DNA of 64,000 nucleotides. Origin: JAGVGT01 sp963807225 (GTDB lineage Bacteria; Desulfobacterota; Desulfobulbia; Desulfobulbales; JAGXFP01). Position numbers and translations under genes: made by a program. The notes under the pieces are model-generated. The model searched no databases. It was not told where the DNA came from and saw nothing but the letters and a program-made list of their open reading frames with translations. The DNA lies in the NCBI GenBank assembly GCA_963807225.1, contig CAWEAD010000005.1:868001-932000 (forward strand), in the 5' to 3' direction. Every line of letters starts with the position of its first letter. Positions within the stretch are counted from its first letter, which is position 1. Below, piece by piece: positions 17,390 to 26,450 of this stretch.

Positions 17390-19204
17390 TCACGCCGCCG
17401 GCAGGTCGCCGTTGCCGGTCTGCAGGGCCTGCAGCCGATGGTAATGTCCGCCCGGTCGGGCCATCAATTCCTCGTGGCTGCCCTCCTCGACAATCCGTCC
17501 GTGATCCATGACCATAATGCGGTCGGCCCGCCGGATGGTGGAAAGCCGGTGGGCGATGACCACGCTGGTCCGATTGGCCAGGGTGACGGCCAGGGCCTTT
17601 TCGATCAGCATTTCGGTTTCGGTGTCGATCGAGGCGGTGGCCTCGTCCAGCACCAGGATACGGGGGTCGCGGGCCAGAACCCGGGCCAGGGCCAGGAGCT
17701 GGCGCTGGCCGGCGGAAAGATCAAGCCCCGCCTCGCCGATCCTGGTCTCCAGGCCCCGAGGTAGATCTGCGATCATTTCGCTGAGCTGGGCGGCAGCCAC
17801 CACCTCGGCCAGCCGCGCCTCGCTCAACTCCCGGTCGAGGACGATGTTCTCCCTGACCGTGGCCGGAAAGAGGTAGACCTCCTGCATGACCAGACCGATT
17901 CGTTCGCGCAGGAAGACGGGATCGAACTCCTTCAGGTCGTGGCCGTCGAGCCGCACCACTCCGCGATCGGGATCGTAGAACCGCTCCAGCAGGTTGATGA
18001 TGGTGGTCTTGCCGGCCCCGGTCGCCCCGACAATGGCCAGGGTCTCGCCCGGCTTAACCCGGAAATCGAGCGCCCGGACCACGGGATGATCGGGGCGGTA
18101 ACCGAAGCTCACTCCGGCAAATTCGATTTCCCCGGCCAACCGGGTCGGACGCCAGGGCTGGTCCGGTCCGGGCAGAGTGTTCTCGGTGTCGAGCAGCTGG
18201 AAGATCCGTTCGGCCGAAGCCAGGGCCGACTGGACGATGGAATACTTCTGGGAAAGTTCGCGCAAAGGCTGGAAAAAGAGCCGCATGTAGGAAAGATAGG
18301 CGACCAGCATGCCCAGGGTCATCTTCTCCTGGATAATCTGCCCGCCGCCGTACCAGATGATCAACCCCACCGCCACCGAACTGAGAACCTCGAGCAGCGG
18401 CATGAAGATGCCGAAAATTTTGATCTGATAAAGGGTCCGCTCCAGGTAGGCGTCATTCAGCGCGCTGAATCGTTCCCGGGTATAATCCTGCCGGGAAAAC
18501 AGTTGAATGACGCTGATCCCGCCCAGGGCCTCCTGCAGGAAGGAATTGAGCCGGGCCAGCTGGGTGCGGATATCGCGAAAAGCCAAGCGGGCCAGGCGAC
18601 TGAAGATCATGGTGTTGAGAATGATGATCGGCACCAGCACCAGCATCATCAGGGCCAGCCGCCAGTTCATCAGCAGGAGGATGACCAGGATTCCCCCCAG
18701 TCGCACCAGATCGTTGAAAAGGGTGACGATCACCGAGGTGAACATCTCGTGCATGTTCTGGATATCGTTGGTCAGCCGGGTGACCAGCTTACCCACCGGA
18801 TTGCGGTTAAAAAAGGCGTTGGCCAGCGAGAGCAGGTGACGGAAGAGATCCTGGCGCATGGTGTGCATGATCTTTTGTCCGGCCCATTCCAGAACCACCA
18901 CCTGCAGGAAATTGGCCAGAAAACCGGCCCCCACCAGAATCAGAAATACTCCCGACAGATGGGCGACCCCGGCCAGACGGGCCGGGCTGGTCAGCTCCGG
19001 ATTGGTAATAAAGCGGTCCACCGCCAGCCGGACCAGATAGGGCAAAGCCAGACTGCAGCCGGTAATGGCCAGCGACAGCAGGATCGCCCCGAGAATCGCC
19101 AGCCAGAAAGGCGCGGTGTAGCCGGTGATCCGCCGCCAGAGACGATAATCCGTGGTTTTCTTGAGCCGATCTTCCTCGAAATACCCGTAGCCGTAATGCA
19201 TCAC
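17390..19204 (-). CDS. ABC exporter half-transporter with intact ATPase site
   Basis: The 604-residue protein has a six-helix exporter membrane domain (residues about 25-325, including the NRNPVGKLVTRLTNDI coupling region). The ATPase domain has Walker A VGATGAGKTTI, Q-loop VMQEVYLFPA, signature LSAGQRQLLAL, Walker B ILVLDEATASID with the catalytic Glu, and the H-loop VIAHRLSTI. It overlaps the upstream half-transporter gene by four bases (19201-19204), so the two form a heterodimer like MdlA/MdlB. Likely substrates are lipids or hydrophobic compounds; sequence does not say. Confidence 0.92.
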   Translation of the reverse strand: MMHYGYGYFEEDRLKKTTDYRLWRRITGYTAPFWLAILGAILLSLAITGCSLALPYLVRLAVDRFITNPELTSPARLAGVAHLSGVFLILVGAGFLANFLQVVVLEWAGQKIMHTMRQDLFRHLLSLANAFFNRNPVGKLVTRLTNDIQNMHEMFTSVIVTLFNDLVRLGGILVILLLMNWRLALMMLVLVPIIILNTMIFSRLARLAFRDIRTQLARLNSFLQEALGGISVIQLFSRQDYTRERFSALNDAYLERTLYQIKIFGIFMPLLEVLSSVAVGLIIWYGGGQIIQEKMTLGMLVAYLSYMRLFFQPLRELSQKYSIVQSALASAERIFQLLDTENTLPGPDQPWRPTRLAGEIEFAGVSFGYRPDHPVVRALDFRVKPGETLAIVGATGAGKTTIINLLERFYDPDRGVVRLDGHDLKEFDPVFLRERIGLVMQEVYLFPATVRENIVLDRELSEARLAEVVAAAQLSEMIADLPRGLETRIGEAGLDLSAGQRQLLALARVLARDPRILVLDEATASIDTETEMLIEKALAVTLANRTSVVIAHRLSTIRRADRIMVMDHGRIVEEGSHEELMARPGGHYHRLQALQTGNGDLPAA

Positions 19205-20919
19205 GCCTCCTCTTCGGCCATCATCTGGTGCTGATAGATGGTCCGGTAAAAGGGGCTCAGTTCCAGAAGCTCCTGGTGGTTACCCTGGGCGGCAATAGTG
19301 CCCCGCTCCATGACGATGATCCGCTCGGCCTCCAACAGCGGCGCCACCCGATGCGAAACCATGATACAGGTCCGCCCCGGCAGCCAGCGGTGAAAATTTT
19401 CGATGATCCGGTGTTCGGTGTCGGTATCGACGGCCGATAAACCGGCGTCGATGATGACGATGGGCCGGTTCAGCAGCAAGGCCCGGGCCAGGGCGATCCG
19501 CTGCCGCTGTCCGCCGGAGAGCAGCAGCCCCTTCTCGCCGACTCGGGATTCGTAACCCTCGTGGAATTCGATGATCTCCTCATGAACCCCAGCCGCCCGG
19601 GCGGCTTCCTCGATTTCCTCCCGGCTCGCTTCGGGACGGCCGAAGGCGATATTGGTCCGGATGGTATCCGAAAACAAGGTGGCTTCCTGGGGCACGTAGG
19701 CGATCTTTTCCCGCACCGCGTCCAGCTCCAACCGGTTGACATCGACACCTTCCAGGAACACGGTGTTGTCTGCCACCGGATAGAGCCGGGCCAGCAGCTG
19801 ACACAGGGTGGTCTTGCCGGCGCCGGATCGGCCGACAATGCCCAGAAGGCCGGGAGTGATCTCCAGGTTGATGCCGGTCAGAGCCGGTTCCTTCTGCCCG
19901 TCGTAGCGGAAGGAGAGATCGCGCAGGCTCAGGCTGGTGCCGGCCGGCGGCTCCTCGGGCGCCACCGGATCGTGCAGTTCCGGCTCCTCGTCCAGCACCG
20001 CTCGGATGCGGTGCAGCGAGGTAACCCCGCGCTGAAAGAGGTTGGTCACCCAGCCCATGGCCATCATCGGCCAGGTCATCAAGGCCAGGTAGGTCATGAA
20101 GGCGACGAAATCACCGATGGAGATGGTTCCGGTGATGGCCAGCCGCCCACCGAAGAAGACTACCAGCAGCAAGCTGACGTTGGCGATCAGGGTGGAGAAA
20201 GGGAAGAGAGCGCCCTGAACCATGGCCAGACGGATGTTGTTGTGCACATATTCACGCCCCAGCCGGTCGAAGCGGACAGTCTGGTCGCGTTCCTGGGTAT
20301 AGGCCTTGATCAGCCTGATGGCGGCCAGGGTGGAGCGGGCGAACTCGGTCAGGTGGGAAAACTGCTCCTGGACCAGCTTGAAGCGATGGTGCAGGAGAGC
20401 AGAAAGCAGGCCGGTCAACAGGGCCAGGACCGGCATCGGCGCCAGGGCCAGTACCGTCAGTCCGGGATGAATGTAAAGCATGAAGGCCATGGCGGCCGCG
20501 GTCATCATGATCGCGTCGACAAAGGAAACCAGCCCGATGCCGCAGGCCATCTGGACGTTGGTCAGATCGTTGCCGGAGAGGGCCATGATCTCGCCGGTGG
20601 TCCGCCGGTTGAAAAAGGGGCGGTCGAGCCGGACCAGCCGGTCCAACAGCCGGTTGCGCAGATCGCGTTCCAGCAGCCGGGAAAAACCCAGGACCAGATA
20701 ACGCCAACCGAAACGGCTGGCGGCAATGCCCAGGGCAAGGACAACGATCAAACCTCCCTGCCTGAGCAGGCTGGCCGAGTTGGCCAGGCCGGTCTGCAAA
20801 TCGTCCACCGCGTGTTTGATCACCCGGGGAATCAGGAGCTGCAGGAGATCAACAACCAGCAGCAAACCGATCCCGCCGGCCAAACGATAGCGATGCTGCC
20901 TGAAGTAGTTCCGCAACAA
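19201..20919 (-). CDS. ABC exporter half-transporter with altered Walker B
   Basis: At least 572 residues: an exporter membrane domain, then Walker A VGRSGAGKTTL, signature LSGGQRQRIAL and H-loop VSHRVAPLL. After the Walker B aspartate the sequence reads IVIIDAGLSAVD, so the catalytic Glu is replaced by Ala. Degenerate sites of this kind are known in one half of heterodimeric exporters. The start is unsettled. The listed start is TTG 20919, but the frame stays open to TGA 20983-20985, and the extra residues (IKLFPTITQLLKARSTLG) look like a real N-terminus. The only initiation-like codons there are ATT 20973 and CTG. No ATG is available. Confidence 0.88.
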   Translation of the reverse strand: MLRNYFRQHRYRLAGGIGLLLVVDLLQLLIPRVIKHAVDDLQTGLANSASLLRQGGLIVVLALGIAASRFGWRYLVLGFSRLLERDLRNRLLDRLVRLDRPFFNRRTTGEIMALSGNDLTNVQMACGIGLVSFVDAIMMTAAAMAFMLYIHPGLTVLALAPMPVLALLTGLLSALLHHRFKLVQEQFSHLTEFARSTLAAIRLIKAYTQERDQTVRFDRLGREYVHNNIRLAMVQGALFPFSTLIANVSLLLVVFFGGRLAITGTISIGDFVAFMTYLALMTWPMMAMGWVTNLFQRGVTSLHRIRAVLDEEPELHDPVAPEEPPAGTSLSLRDLSFRYDGQKEPALTGINLEITPGLLGIVGRSGAGKTTLCQLLARLYPVADNTVFLEGVDVNRLELDAVREKIAYVPQEATLFSDTIRTNIAFGRPEASREEIEEAARAAGVHEEIIEFHEGYESRVGEKGLLLSGGQRQRIALARALLLNRPIVIIDAGLSAVDTDTEHRIIENFHRWLPGRTCIMVSHRVAPLLEAERIIVMERGTIAAQGNHQELLELSPFYRTIYQHQMMAEEEA

Positions 20920-21080
20920 CCCCAGGGTTGAGCGGGCCTTGAGCAGCTGGGTTATGGTCGGAAACAGTTTAATGGCGGAAACTCACTATTAATTTTCGCA
21001 AAGGTCTAAAAAACATTCATGACAAACCGACCGTCAAGCGCAGACAAAGAAAGAAAACCCGGCCCCAAAATCCTGATGGC

Positions 21081-21196
21081 TAAGCGAGAAGGTCGATATG
21101 CGAGGAATGGTGGGGCGCGAAAGCGGAAGCATACCCTTGTATGCTGAGCATTACGCGAACCCGCCAAGACGAAGCAGATCGGCCTTCTCGCGACGC
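21081..21196. repeat. Long imperfect hairpin with internal palindrome
   Basis: GCGAGAAGGTCGAT near the left end and its near-complement GATCGGCCTTCTCGC at the right end bracket about 85 bases. In the middle, AGCATAC and GTATGCT (around 21129-21147) form an inner palindrome. The element sits immediately after the stop of the GGDEF gene, where it could also end transcription. Part of the core (ATACAAGGGTATGC on the minus strand) recurs at 34492-34505 as ATACAGGGGTATGC, suggesting a dispersed repeat family. Confidence 0.5.
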
Positions 21197-21198
21197 CA

Positions 21199-23406
21199 TC
21201 AGTCGTCGTCGCTGGCCAGCCAGATAACCGTTCGGTTCCGCCCTCGGTCCTTGGCCCGGTATAGGGCCTGGTCGGCTCGACTGATCAGCAGCTCCTTGGT
21301 CTTGCCGTCGTCCGGAAAAACCACCAGCCCGAGCGACATGGATACCGGCACCACCGCGCCCTGACAAACCAGCTGCATCTGCGCGATCTTTTCCCTGATT
21401 CGTTCGGCCAGTTGCAGACCACCGGTGGCATCGCAGTTTTCCAGCACCATGGCGAACTCCTCGCCGCCGTAACGGGCGGCCAGATCAACCGTGCGCACTG
21501 TTTCGGCCATGACCCGGGCAGCCTGGCGCAGGACCAAATCGCCGAAGGGATGGCCATGGACGTCGTTAACCTGCTTGAAGTGATCCAGATCGCCCAGCAG
21601 CAGGCAGAGAGAGGTCCGGTTACGTCTGGCCCGCTCCAGCTTGACATCGAAGTCGTCCTGGAAAGTACGGTGGTTGGCAAGACCGGTCAGGCCGTCTGTG
21701 CTGGCCTGACGATTGAGTTGATCGTGGGCCCGGGCCAGCTCGATCTTGATCGCCACCTGGGTGGCAATCAGTTCCAGCATTTCCCGGCGGTTCTTGTTGA
21801 AGATACCGGGAGCCCGAGCCGCCGTCACCAGCGCCCCCAAGGCTTCGCCCTGCTCGTTGCGCAAGGGTAAGACCAGCAGCGATTTGAATTCGCTGAAGGT
21901 CCGGTCGCTGCTGAAAATCGGCGCCGGCTTCAGATAACGTCCCCCGGCCGGCAGGACGCTGCCGGTCCGGATGGCCTGGCCAACCAGGCCGGCGCTCAGG
22001 GGGAAGCTCTGTCCGATCAACTCATCCAGCCCGGAACCATCGACCTGGACCAGGCAATGATTATCGTTTTCCAGCAAACTGAAAGCCACCAAATCGAGCG
22101 GTGCCTGGCCCTTGAGAGCCTTGCAGGAAGCGGTAAAAACCGACTCCAGGCTTGCGCCGCTGTTCAATTCCCGCAGACTCAGGCTGAGCTGATGAATGGC
22201 GGCCCTTTCCCGGTCCAAATTTAGGAGCTGGCGACTGCCGGCCACCTCCAGTCCCAGCTTACGGGCTGCCAGACGCAACACCTGCCGTTCCCGTTCGTTC
22301 CAAGCTTCCCCCGATTCCCGATCGGCGCAGAGTATACCGTGGCGCCGAGTGGAGCCAACGGCCACCGGCACCGCTTCCGTTTCCTCGGGAATCCGCAAAG
22401 CCATAACAGCACCCACCCCTTTATGTTTACGGTAATAGGGCAGAGCCGGATAAGTCGGAGCGATCGGAGCCAACTCGACTTCCTCCTGGCGATGCAGGGC
22501 GCCGATGACGCCACTGCCGGCCGGATAAGGTCCCCGGTCAATGTCGGATCGGACCGTGGCCAGGTAACGCAGGCGCAATTCGCTGCCGTCCGGGCTCGGC
22601 CAGAGGATGGCCACCGTGGTCAGGTCCAAGGCCTGTCGGAGCATTTCCAGTTCCAGTTCAAAAGAAGCACTGACGCGGGCCAGGGTCTGTCGGCTGAAGC
22701 CGCTCGGATCAGCCGGCGGTTCCGGAGCCGCTGAGGATTCAGGCAGTCCGGTAACTCCGCTTTCCAGGCCGAACTCCTTGGTTTGCTCACGGTCCAGGTC
22801 TTCGCGTTGCCGCCCGCGTTGCTTCTCCCGCAATTGCTCCCGGTACAGTCGGCTGCCCGGGAAATATCTGGCGGCCAACGCCAGGCCAAGCAAGAAAAGC
22901 AGGATGGTCCCGCTTTGCGGCAGAGGCTGTCCGGTGGCGGCTGCAACTCCCTGCTCCATACCCAGAGCAACGACCAGAGCTACCCCGGCCACCGGCCTGG
23001 AATACCGGGCGGCAATCCAGGCCAGCACCATGGCCGGCAGCAGCAGCAGCGCCGGTATTGTCTCCATCCCCAGACGATAAACAATCCAGGCCGGGAGCAA
23101 AAGCAGCAGGGCGCCTTGCAATTCAGCCCCCGATCTCTCGGGGGCGCCGGAAAAACGGCTCCAGAGATAATGCAGCCCGGCGGCCGTCAGCAGGAAAACA
23201 ATGAACAGCCCGGCCGGCCCCAGAGACTCCCCTTCGGTCAGCCACCCGGCGCCAAGCATGACTGCGCCTACCAGCGTCAGCAGGGCGTCTCTCCATTCCT
23301 GCCAAAAAGGCATCAGACCAGGGTGGAATTTTATGTCGCTTTTTTGGGTGATCAAACCGTTCTCAATATTCCGAAAAGTCTTCATACTGCCGCGGCCGAT
23401 GGCCAT
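21199..23406 (-). CDS. Membrane-anchored GAF-GGDEF diguanylate cyclase
   Basis: About 735 residues: N-terminal hydrophobic region with six or so helices (residues 30-185), a charged linker, two GAF-like domains (about 220-370 and 400-545), then a GGDEF domain (about 565-735). The active-site motif is RYGGEEF. An I-site RxxD (RTVD) lies five residues before it, so the enzyme should make c-di-GMP and be feedback-inhibited. Other signature blocks are LTGLANHRTFQ, DLDHFKQVND and SLGLVVFPDDG. The start is uncertain: ATG 23406 (after GGCGG) is preferred to TTG 23424, with ATG 23385 possible. It is divergent from the CutA-TPR gene with a 247-base gap between them. Confidence 0.9.
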   Translation of the reverse strand: MAIGRGSMKTFRNIENGLITQKSDIKFHPGLMPFWQEWRDALLTLVGAVMLGAGWLTEGESLGPAGLFIVFLLTAAGLHYLWSRFSGAPERSGAELQGALLLLLPAWIVYRLGMETIPALLLLPAMVLAWIAARYSRPVAGVALVVALGMEQGVAAATGQPLPQSGTILLFLLGLALAARYFPGSRLYREQLREKQRGRQREDLDREQTKEFGLESGVTGLPESSAAPEPPADPSGFSRQTLARVSASFELELEMLRQALDLTTVAILWPSPDGSELRLRYLATVRSDIDRGPYPAGSGVIGALHRQEEVELAPIAPTYPALPYYRKHKGVGAVMALRIPEETEAVPVAVGSTRRHGILCADRESGEAWNERERQVLRLAARKLGLEVAGSRQLLNLDRERAAIHQLSLSLRELNSGASLESVFTASCKALKGQAPLDLVAFSLLENDNHCLVQVDGSGLDELIGQSFPLSAGLVGQAIRTGSVLPAGGRYLKPAPIFSSDRTFSEFKSLLVLPLRNEQGEALGALVTAARAPGIFNKNRREMLELIATQVAIKIELARAHDQLNRQASTDGLTGLANHRTFQDDFDVKLERARRNRTSLCLLLGDLDHFKQVNDVHGHPFGDLVLRQAARVMAETVRTVDLAARYGGEEFAMVLENCDATGGLQLAERIREKIAQMQLVCQGAVVPVSMSLGLVVFPDDGKTKELLISRADQALYRAKDRGRNRTVIWLASDDD

Positions 23407-23653
23407 TTTACCGCCGTTCGGCAAGCTGGCGCAGGTAAATGCTAAAATACCCGGTAATGACGATTAATTCACTGAAAAGAGCCAAATCAGTCTACCAAGC
23501 GGATCTGTAGCCGGCAGAGTCGGACAGCCGACTAGAAATTATTAACTTTGCCATTTCACTTAGTTGAAATATCGGCTAAAAAAACATTTTTATTAGCTGC
23601 AAAAGAAGAAATCTTCGGGGCAGCTTAAGAAATGATTAAGAGCTGAGAGAAAA

Positions 23654-25012
23654 ATGATCTACATCGGCTGGACCACCACGACGGACAGGGAAAGCGCGGA
23701 GAATCTGGCCCGCGGCAGCATTGAGGCAAAACTGGCGGCCTGCGCCGAGGTGGAGGGACCGATCCGGTCTTTTTATCGCTGGGAAGGCAAACTGGAGAGT
23801 GCCGAGGAGTTCCGGGTCACCTTCAAGTTCATTCCCGAACGAGCCCAGGAACTGGAAGCCTGGCTCCGCGAAAACCACCCCTACGAAATCCCGCAGTGGC
23901 TGACCATACAGTCTCATTACGTCATGGCCGAATACTGGCAATGGGCTCGGGACAGCCAGGGCGCCACTCCGGCCGAGGGTCAGACCCTGGAAAGTGCCAT
24001 CGAGCTCTCCAAACGCGGCAACAAATTACTGCGCAGCGGTAACTACCAGGAGGCGGAAAAAATCCTGCTGGAGGGCGCCGCGCTTGATCCCGACAACCCT
24101 TACATCCTGGTGGGGTTAGGCGATCTCTACCGCGAAACCCGAAAATTCCTCAAGTCCATCAGCAATTATGAGCGCATCCTGGCCATTGACGACCGGAACG
24201 TTTTCGCCCTGCGGGGCATCGGTGACGCTTACCGGGGTATGAACAATCACGACAAGGCGATTCCCTACTGGCAACACTACCTGGAATGCAACCCCGACGA
24301 TATCCAGGTTATGACCAGAGTGGCCGACTCCTACAAGAAGTTAAAGAACCAGAAGGCGTCCGAGCTCTACTACCTGAAGGCCCTTTCGCTGGCCCCGGAA
24401 GATCGTTACGCCCTGCTGGGTATCGGCAGCCTTTTCTACAAGATGGAAAAAGACGATGAGGCCCTGCTGTACCTGGAACGGCTGCTGACCCTGGATGATA
24501 ACTACGTGGCGGTCCTGACCATGGTCGGTAATATTTACCGGCGCCGCCAGGAGTATGACCGAGCCATCGCCAACTACAGCAAGGCGGTGGGCTACGAACC
24601 GGAAAACACCTTCGCCCTTTACGGCCTGGGCGACTGTTATCGCTGGTTGCGCCAGTACAATGAAGTGGTCCGCTGGTGGGGTCGTATCCTGGAAAAGGAG
24701 CCGCGCAACCAGGTCATGCATTCCCGGGTCGGCGACGCCTGCTTCAACATGGGCGATGACGAGAGCGCCCTGGAGCATTACCAGGCCAGCCTGAAGATCC
24801 GTTTCGACCCTTATTCCCATCTGGGCATCTGCCGGATTCACCGGAAAAACCTGAGGTTGAGCGAGGCCGAGCAGGCTTGCCGGAAAATTCTGGAACAGGC
24901 CCCCGATCACCTGCGGGCCCTGGAGGAATTGAGCGAGATTTATCGCGATATGGGCGATGAGGCTCGGCAGGCTGAAATCGCGGCCAGCTTGGCCCGCGTG
25001 GCTCGTAAATAG
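23654..25012 (+). CDS. CutA1-TPR fusion protein
   Basis: Residues 1-105 are a complete CutA1 domain, the trimeric ferredoxin-like fold of the divalent-cation tolerance protein: YIGWTTTTDRESAENLARG, KLAACAEVEGPIRSFYRWEGK and HPYEIPQWLTI. Residues 115-450 are at least nine tetratricopeptide repeats (for example YILVGLGDLYRETRKF, ALLGIGSLFYKMEKDDEA, ALYGLGDCYRWLRQYNE), a protein-interaction scaffold. CutA1 is normally a stand-alone protein of about 110 residues, so the fusion would display three TPR arms from one trimer. The start is ATG 23654 after a GAGAGA stretch. Function unknown; a link to the PilZ remnant downstream is possible but unproven. Confidence 0.88.
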   Translation: MIYIGWTTTTDRESAENLARGSIEAKLAACAEVEGPIRSFYRWEGKLESAEEFRVTFKFIPERAQELEAWLRENHPYEIPQWLTIQSHYVMAEYWQWARDSQGATPAEGQTLESAIELSKRGNKLLRSGNYQEAEKILLEGAALDPDNPYILVGLGDLYRETRKFLKSISNYERILAIDDRNVFALRGIGDAYRGMNNHDKAIPYWQHYLECNPDDIQVMTRVADSYKKLKNQKASELYYLKALSLAPEDRYALLGIGSLFYKMEKDDEALLYLERLLTLDDNYVAVLTMVGNIYRRRQEYDRAIANYSKAVGYEPENTFALYGLGDCYRWLRQYNEVVRWWGRILEKEPRNQVMHSRVGDACFNMGDDESALEHYQASLKIRFDPYSHLGICRIHRKNLRLSEAEQACRKILEQAPDHLRALEELSEIYRDMGDEARQAEIAASLARVARK

Positions 25013-25043
25013 GCGCCGATCACCACCGGATCATTATTCTTTC

Positions 25044-25397
25044 ATGGCTTAACGCCGAGAACATCAGCGGTTCGACTGCAAGAATATTTGCTTGATATGC
25101 CATGAAAAGGTGGTCGGAACCATCACCGATCTGAGCCTGGGCGGCCTATCCTGCTCCTGCTGTTCTTCCGACTCCGAGAATTGTTTAGAGCACTGCTGGA
25201 AAAATGTCGATATCTACGGTATCGAAAACAAGATGTGGGTGCGGGGTCTGACCATGGACATCATCGATTCGAAAATGATTCCCGGTCAATTTTTCGATAA
25301 CTTCCGGATCAGAAAATGCCGGGCCCGTTTTGGCAATCTTCGGGGAGAGCAGGCCAACCAGCTGGAAAATCTCATCCTTACCTGCATTAACCTGTAA
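25044..25397 (+). pseudogene. PilZ domain gene interrupted by an in-frame TAA at codon 3
   Basis: The frame ATG-GCT-TAA begins at 25044. Directly after the TAA (25050-25052) the same frame encodes RREHQRFDCKNI, the RxxxR c-di-GMP contact that opens PilZ domains, followed by the second contact DLSLGGLSC and a Cys-rich segment, ending at TAA 25397. No ATG, GTG or TTG lies between the stop and the RxxxR block. A later TTG (25092) would give a product without that motif. One base change (for example AAA or GAA to TAA) would explain it. Either a recent null mutation or a sequence error. The intact form would be about 117 residues. Confidence 0.7.
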
Positions 25398-25405
25398 CCC
25401 CAGCT

Positions 25406-25443
25406 CCGGGCCGGCCGGAATTTCAATCCTCCATCCGGCCCGG
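25406..25443. terminator. GC-rich hairpin between convergent genes
   Basis: CCGGGCCGG (25406-25414) and CCGGCCCGG (25435-25443) form a perfect nine-base stem between the PilZ frame (stop 25397) and the convergent gene ending at 25449. There is no clear T-run, so it may only hinder readthrough or protect 3' ends. Confidence 0.45.
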
Positions 25444-25448
25444 CCGTT

Positions 25449-25898
25449 CTAGAAGGTGCCCGGGTCTTCCGGCGGCAATTCCTTCTCATCAAAGGGCAGG
25501 ACCCCGATTCTGGTCAGTAATGATTCGATTCGGCCCGTAAACGTTATCGAGGCCGCAACGGCATCGCCACCCTCCAGGGCCTGATCCACCTGGGCCTGCA
25601 TCCCGGCCAGATCCATGGTCTCATCGATTATTCCCGCCTTCCGGCCCAGAGAAAAAAGGGCCTTCTCGTCCTCAAGTTCGAGTTCTGTGTACTCCCCCAT
25701 ACTTTCGGACCGATGAACCAGGAGATACCAACGGAGCCCGCAGAGCAGGGCATCGTAAAGAGTGGCGATTCCGGCCGCGGTTTTTTGTTCCCGCAGCCGG
25801 CGCCGCCCACCGCGCCAGTGGAGCTTGGCACGCAACCGAGCCGCTTCGGCCGGGTTCATCTTGCCGGCATCCATCAAACCGAAATGGGGACTCATCAT
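25449..25898 (-). CDS. Hypothetical protein, 149 aa
   Basis: Unrecognised. ATG 25898 follows AGGAGAAAA; nine codons of open frame upstream are ignored. The protein begins with a basic helix (NPAEAARLRAKLHWRGGRRRLR). The middle is TLYDALLCGLRWYLLVHRS, and the acidic C-terminal half ends in DEKELPPEDPGTF. No signal peptide or membrane segment is present. The layout resembles small cytoplasmic helical-bundle (HEPN-like) proteins, but that is weak. It stands alone, facing the PilZ gene. Confidence 0.65.
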   Translation of the reverse strand: MMSPHFGLMDAGKMNPAEAARLRAKLHWRGGRRRLREQKTAAGIATLYDALLCGLRWYLLVHRSESMGEYTELELEDEKALFSLGRKAGIIDETMDLAGMQAQVDQALEGGDAVAASITFTGRIESLLTRIGVLPFDEKELPPEDPGTF

Positions 25899-26113
25899 TT
25901 TTCTCCTTTGTACCGACCGGGCCATCGCGGTAGACGCCGGAATCCGGCGCCGTAGAAATGATTATAGGCGCTCCGGCTTCGCATCTCAAGCTCCGGGAGT
26001 GAGTCGATTCCACTGGTGCCGGGATAATTCTTTTTCCGGTACGCCTTGATTTGTCAGGAGTCAGTCAGGATAATATCCTTAGTGAGATCGCTAAATTTAC
26101 CAAGGAGAAAGCT

Positions 26114-26443
26114 ATGTTTGAATTGATCAAAAAAAGCTTACTGACCGGTTTGGGGCTGGCCGTGGTGACCAAGGCCAAGTTGGAAGCAATCCTGGGAAAA
26201 CTTGTGGACGAGGGAAAGATGTCCCGCGAAGAAGCGGAGAAATTCCGCGACGAATTGCTGCGAAGCGGGGAAGAACATTGGACCGAGATGGAGGAGAAAA
26301 TCTCCAAATCGGTCAAGGACCTGATCGGCGGCATGGAATTGTGTCACAAGGAGGACCTGAGGGAGCTGAACCAGAAGCTCCTGGCCCTGGAAATACGCCT
26401 GGCCGATATGGAAAAGAGACTACCCCCGGCATCCCAGGGGTAA
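26114..26443 (+). CDS. Phasin-like coiled-coil protein
   Basis: The 109-residue protein starts at ATG 26114 after AAGGAG. It opens with an amphipathic segment (MFELIKKSLLTGLGLAVVTK) and continues as a helical, charged coil (LGKLVDEGKMSREEAEKFRDELL and LNQKLLALEIRLADMEKRL). This matches the phasin/poly-granule-associated family, which coats polyhydroxyalkanoate granules or acts as a general small chaperone. It ends 7 bases before the ATG of the UbiB-like kinase gene, so the two form an operon. This pairing is frequent in Desulfobacterota, although its meaning is not established. Confidence 0.8.
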   Translation: MFELIKKSLLTGLGLAVVTKAKLEAILGKLVDEGKMSREEAEKFRDELLRSGEEHWTEMEEKISKSVKDLIGGMELCHKEDLRELNQKLLALEIRLADMEKRLPPASQG

Positions 26444-26450
26444 GCGAAAA

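Noticed and set aside
17178..17444. Plus-strand 88-codon frame upstream of the ABC exporter
   Set aside because: No ribosome site; overlaps the exporter's 3' end antisense; the segment EALLGQQLGNIPIYGG matches nothing I can name.
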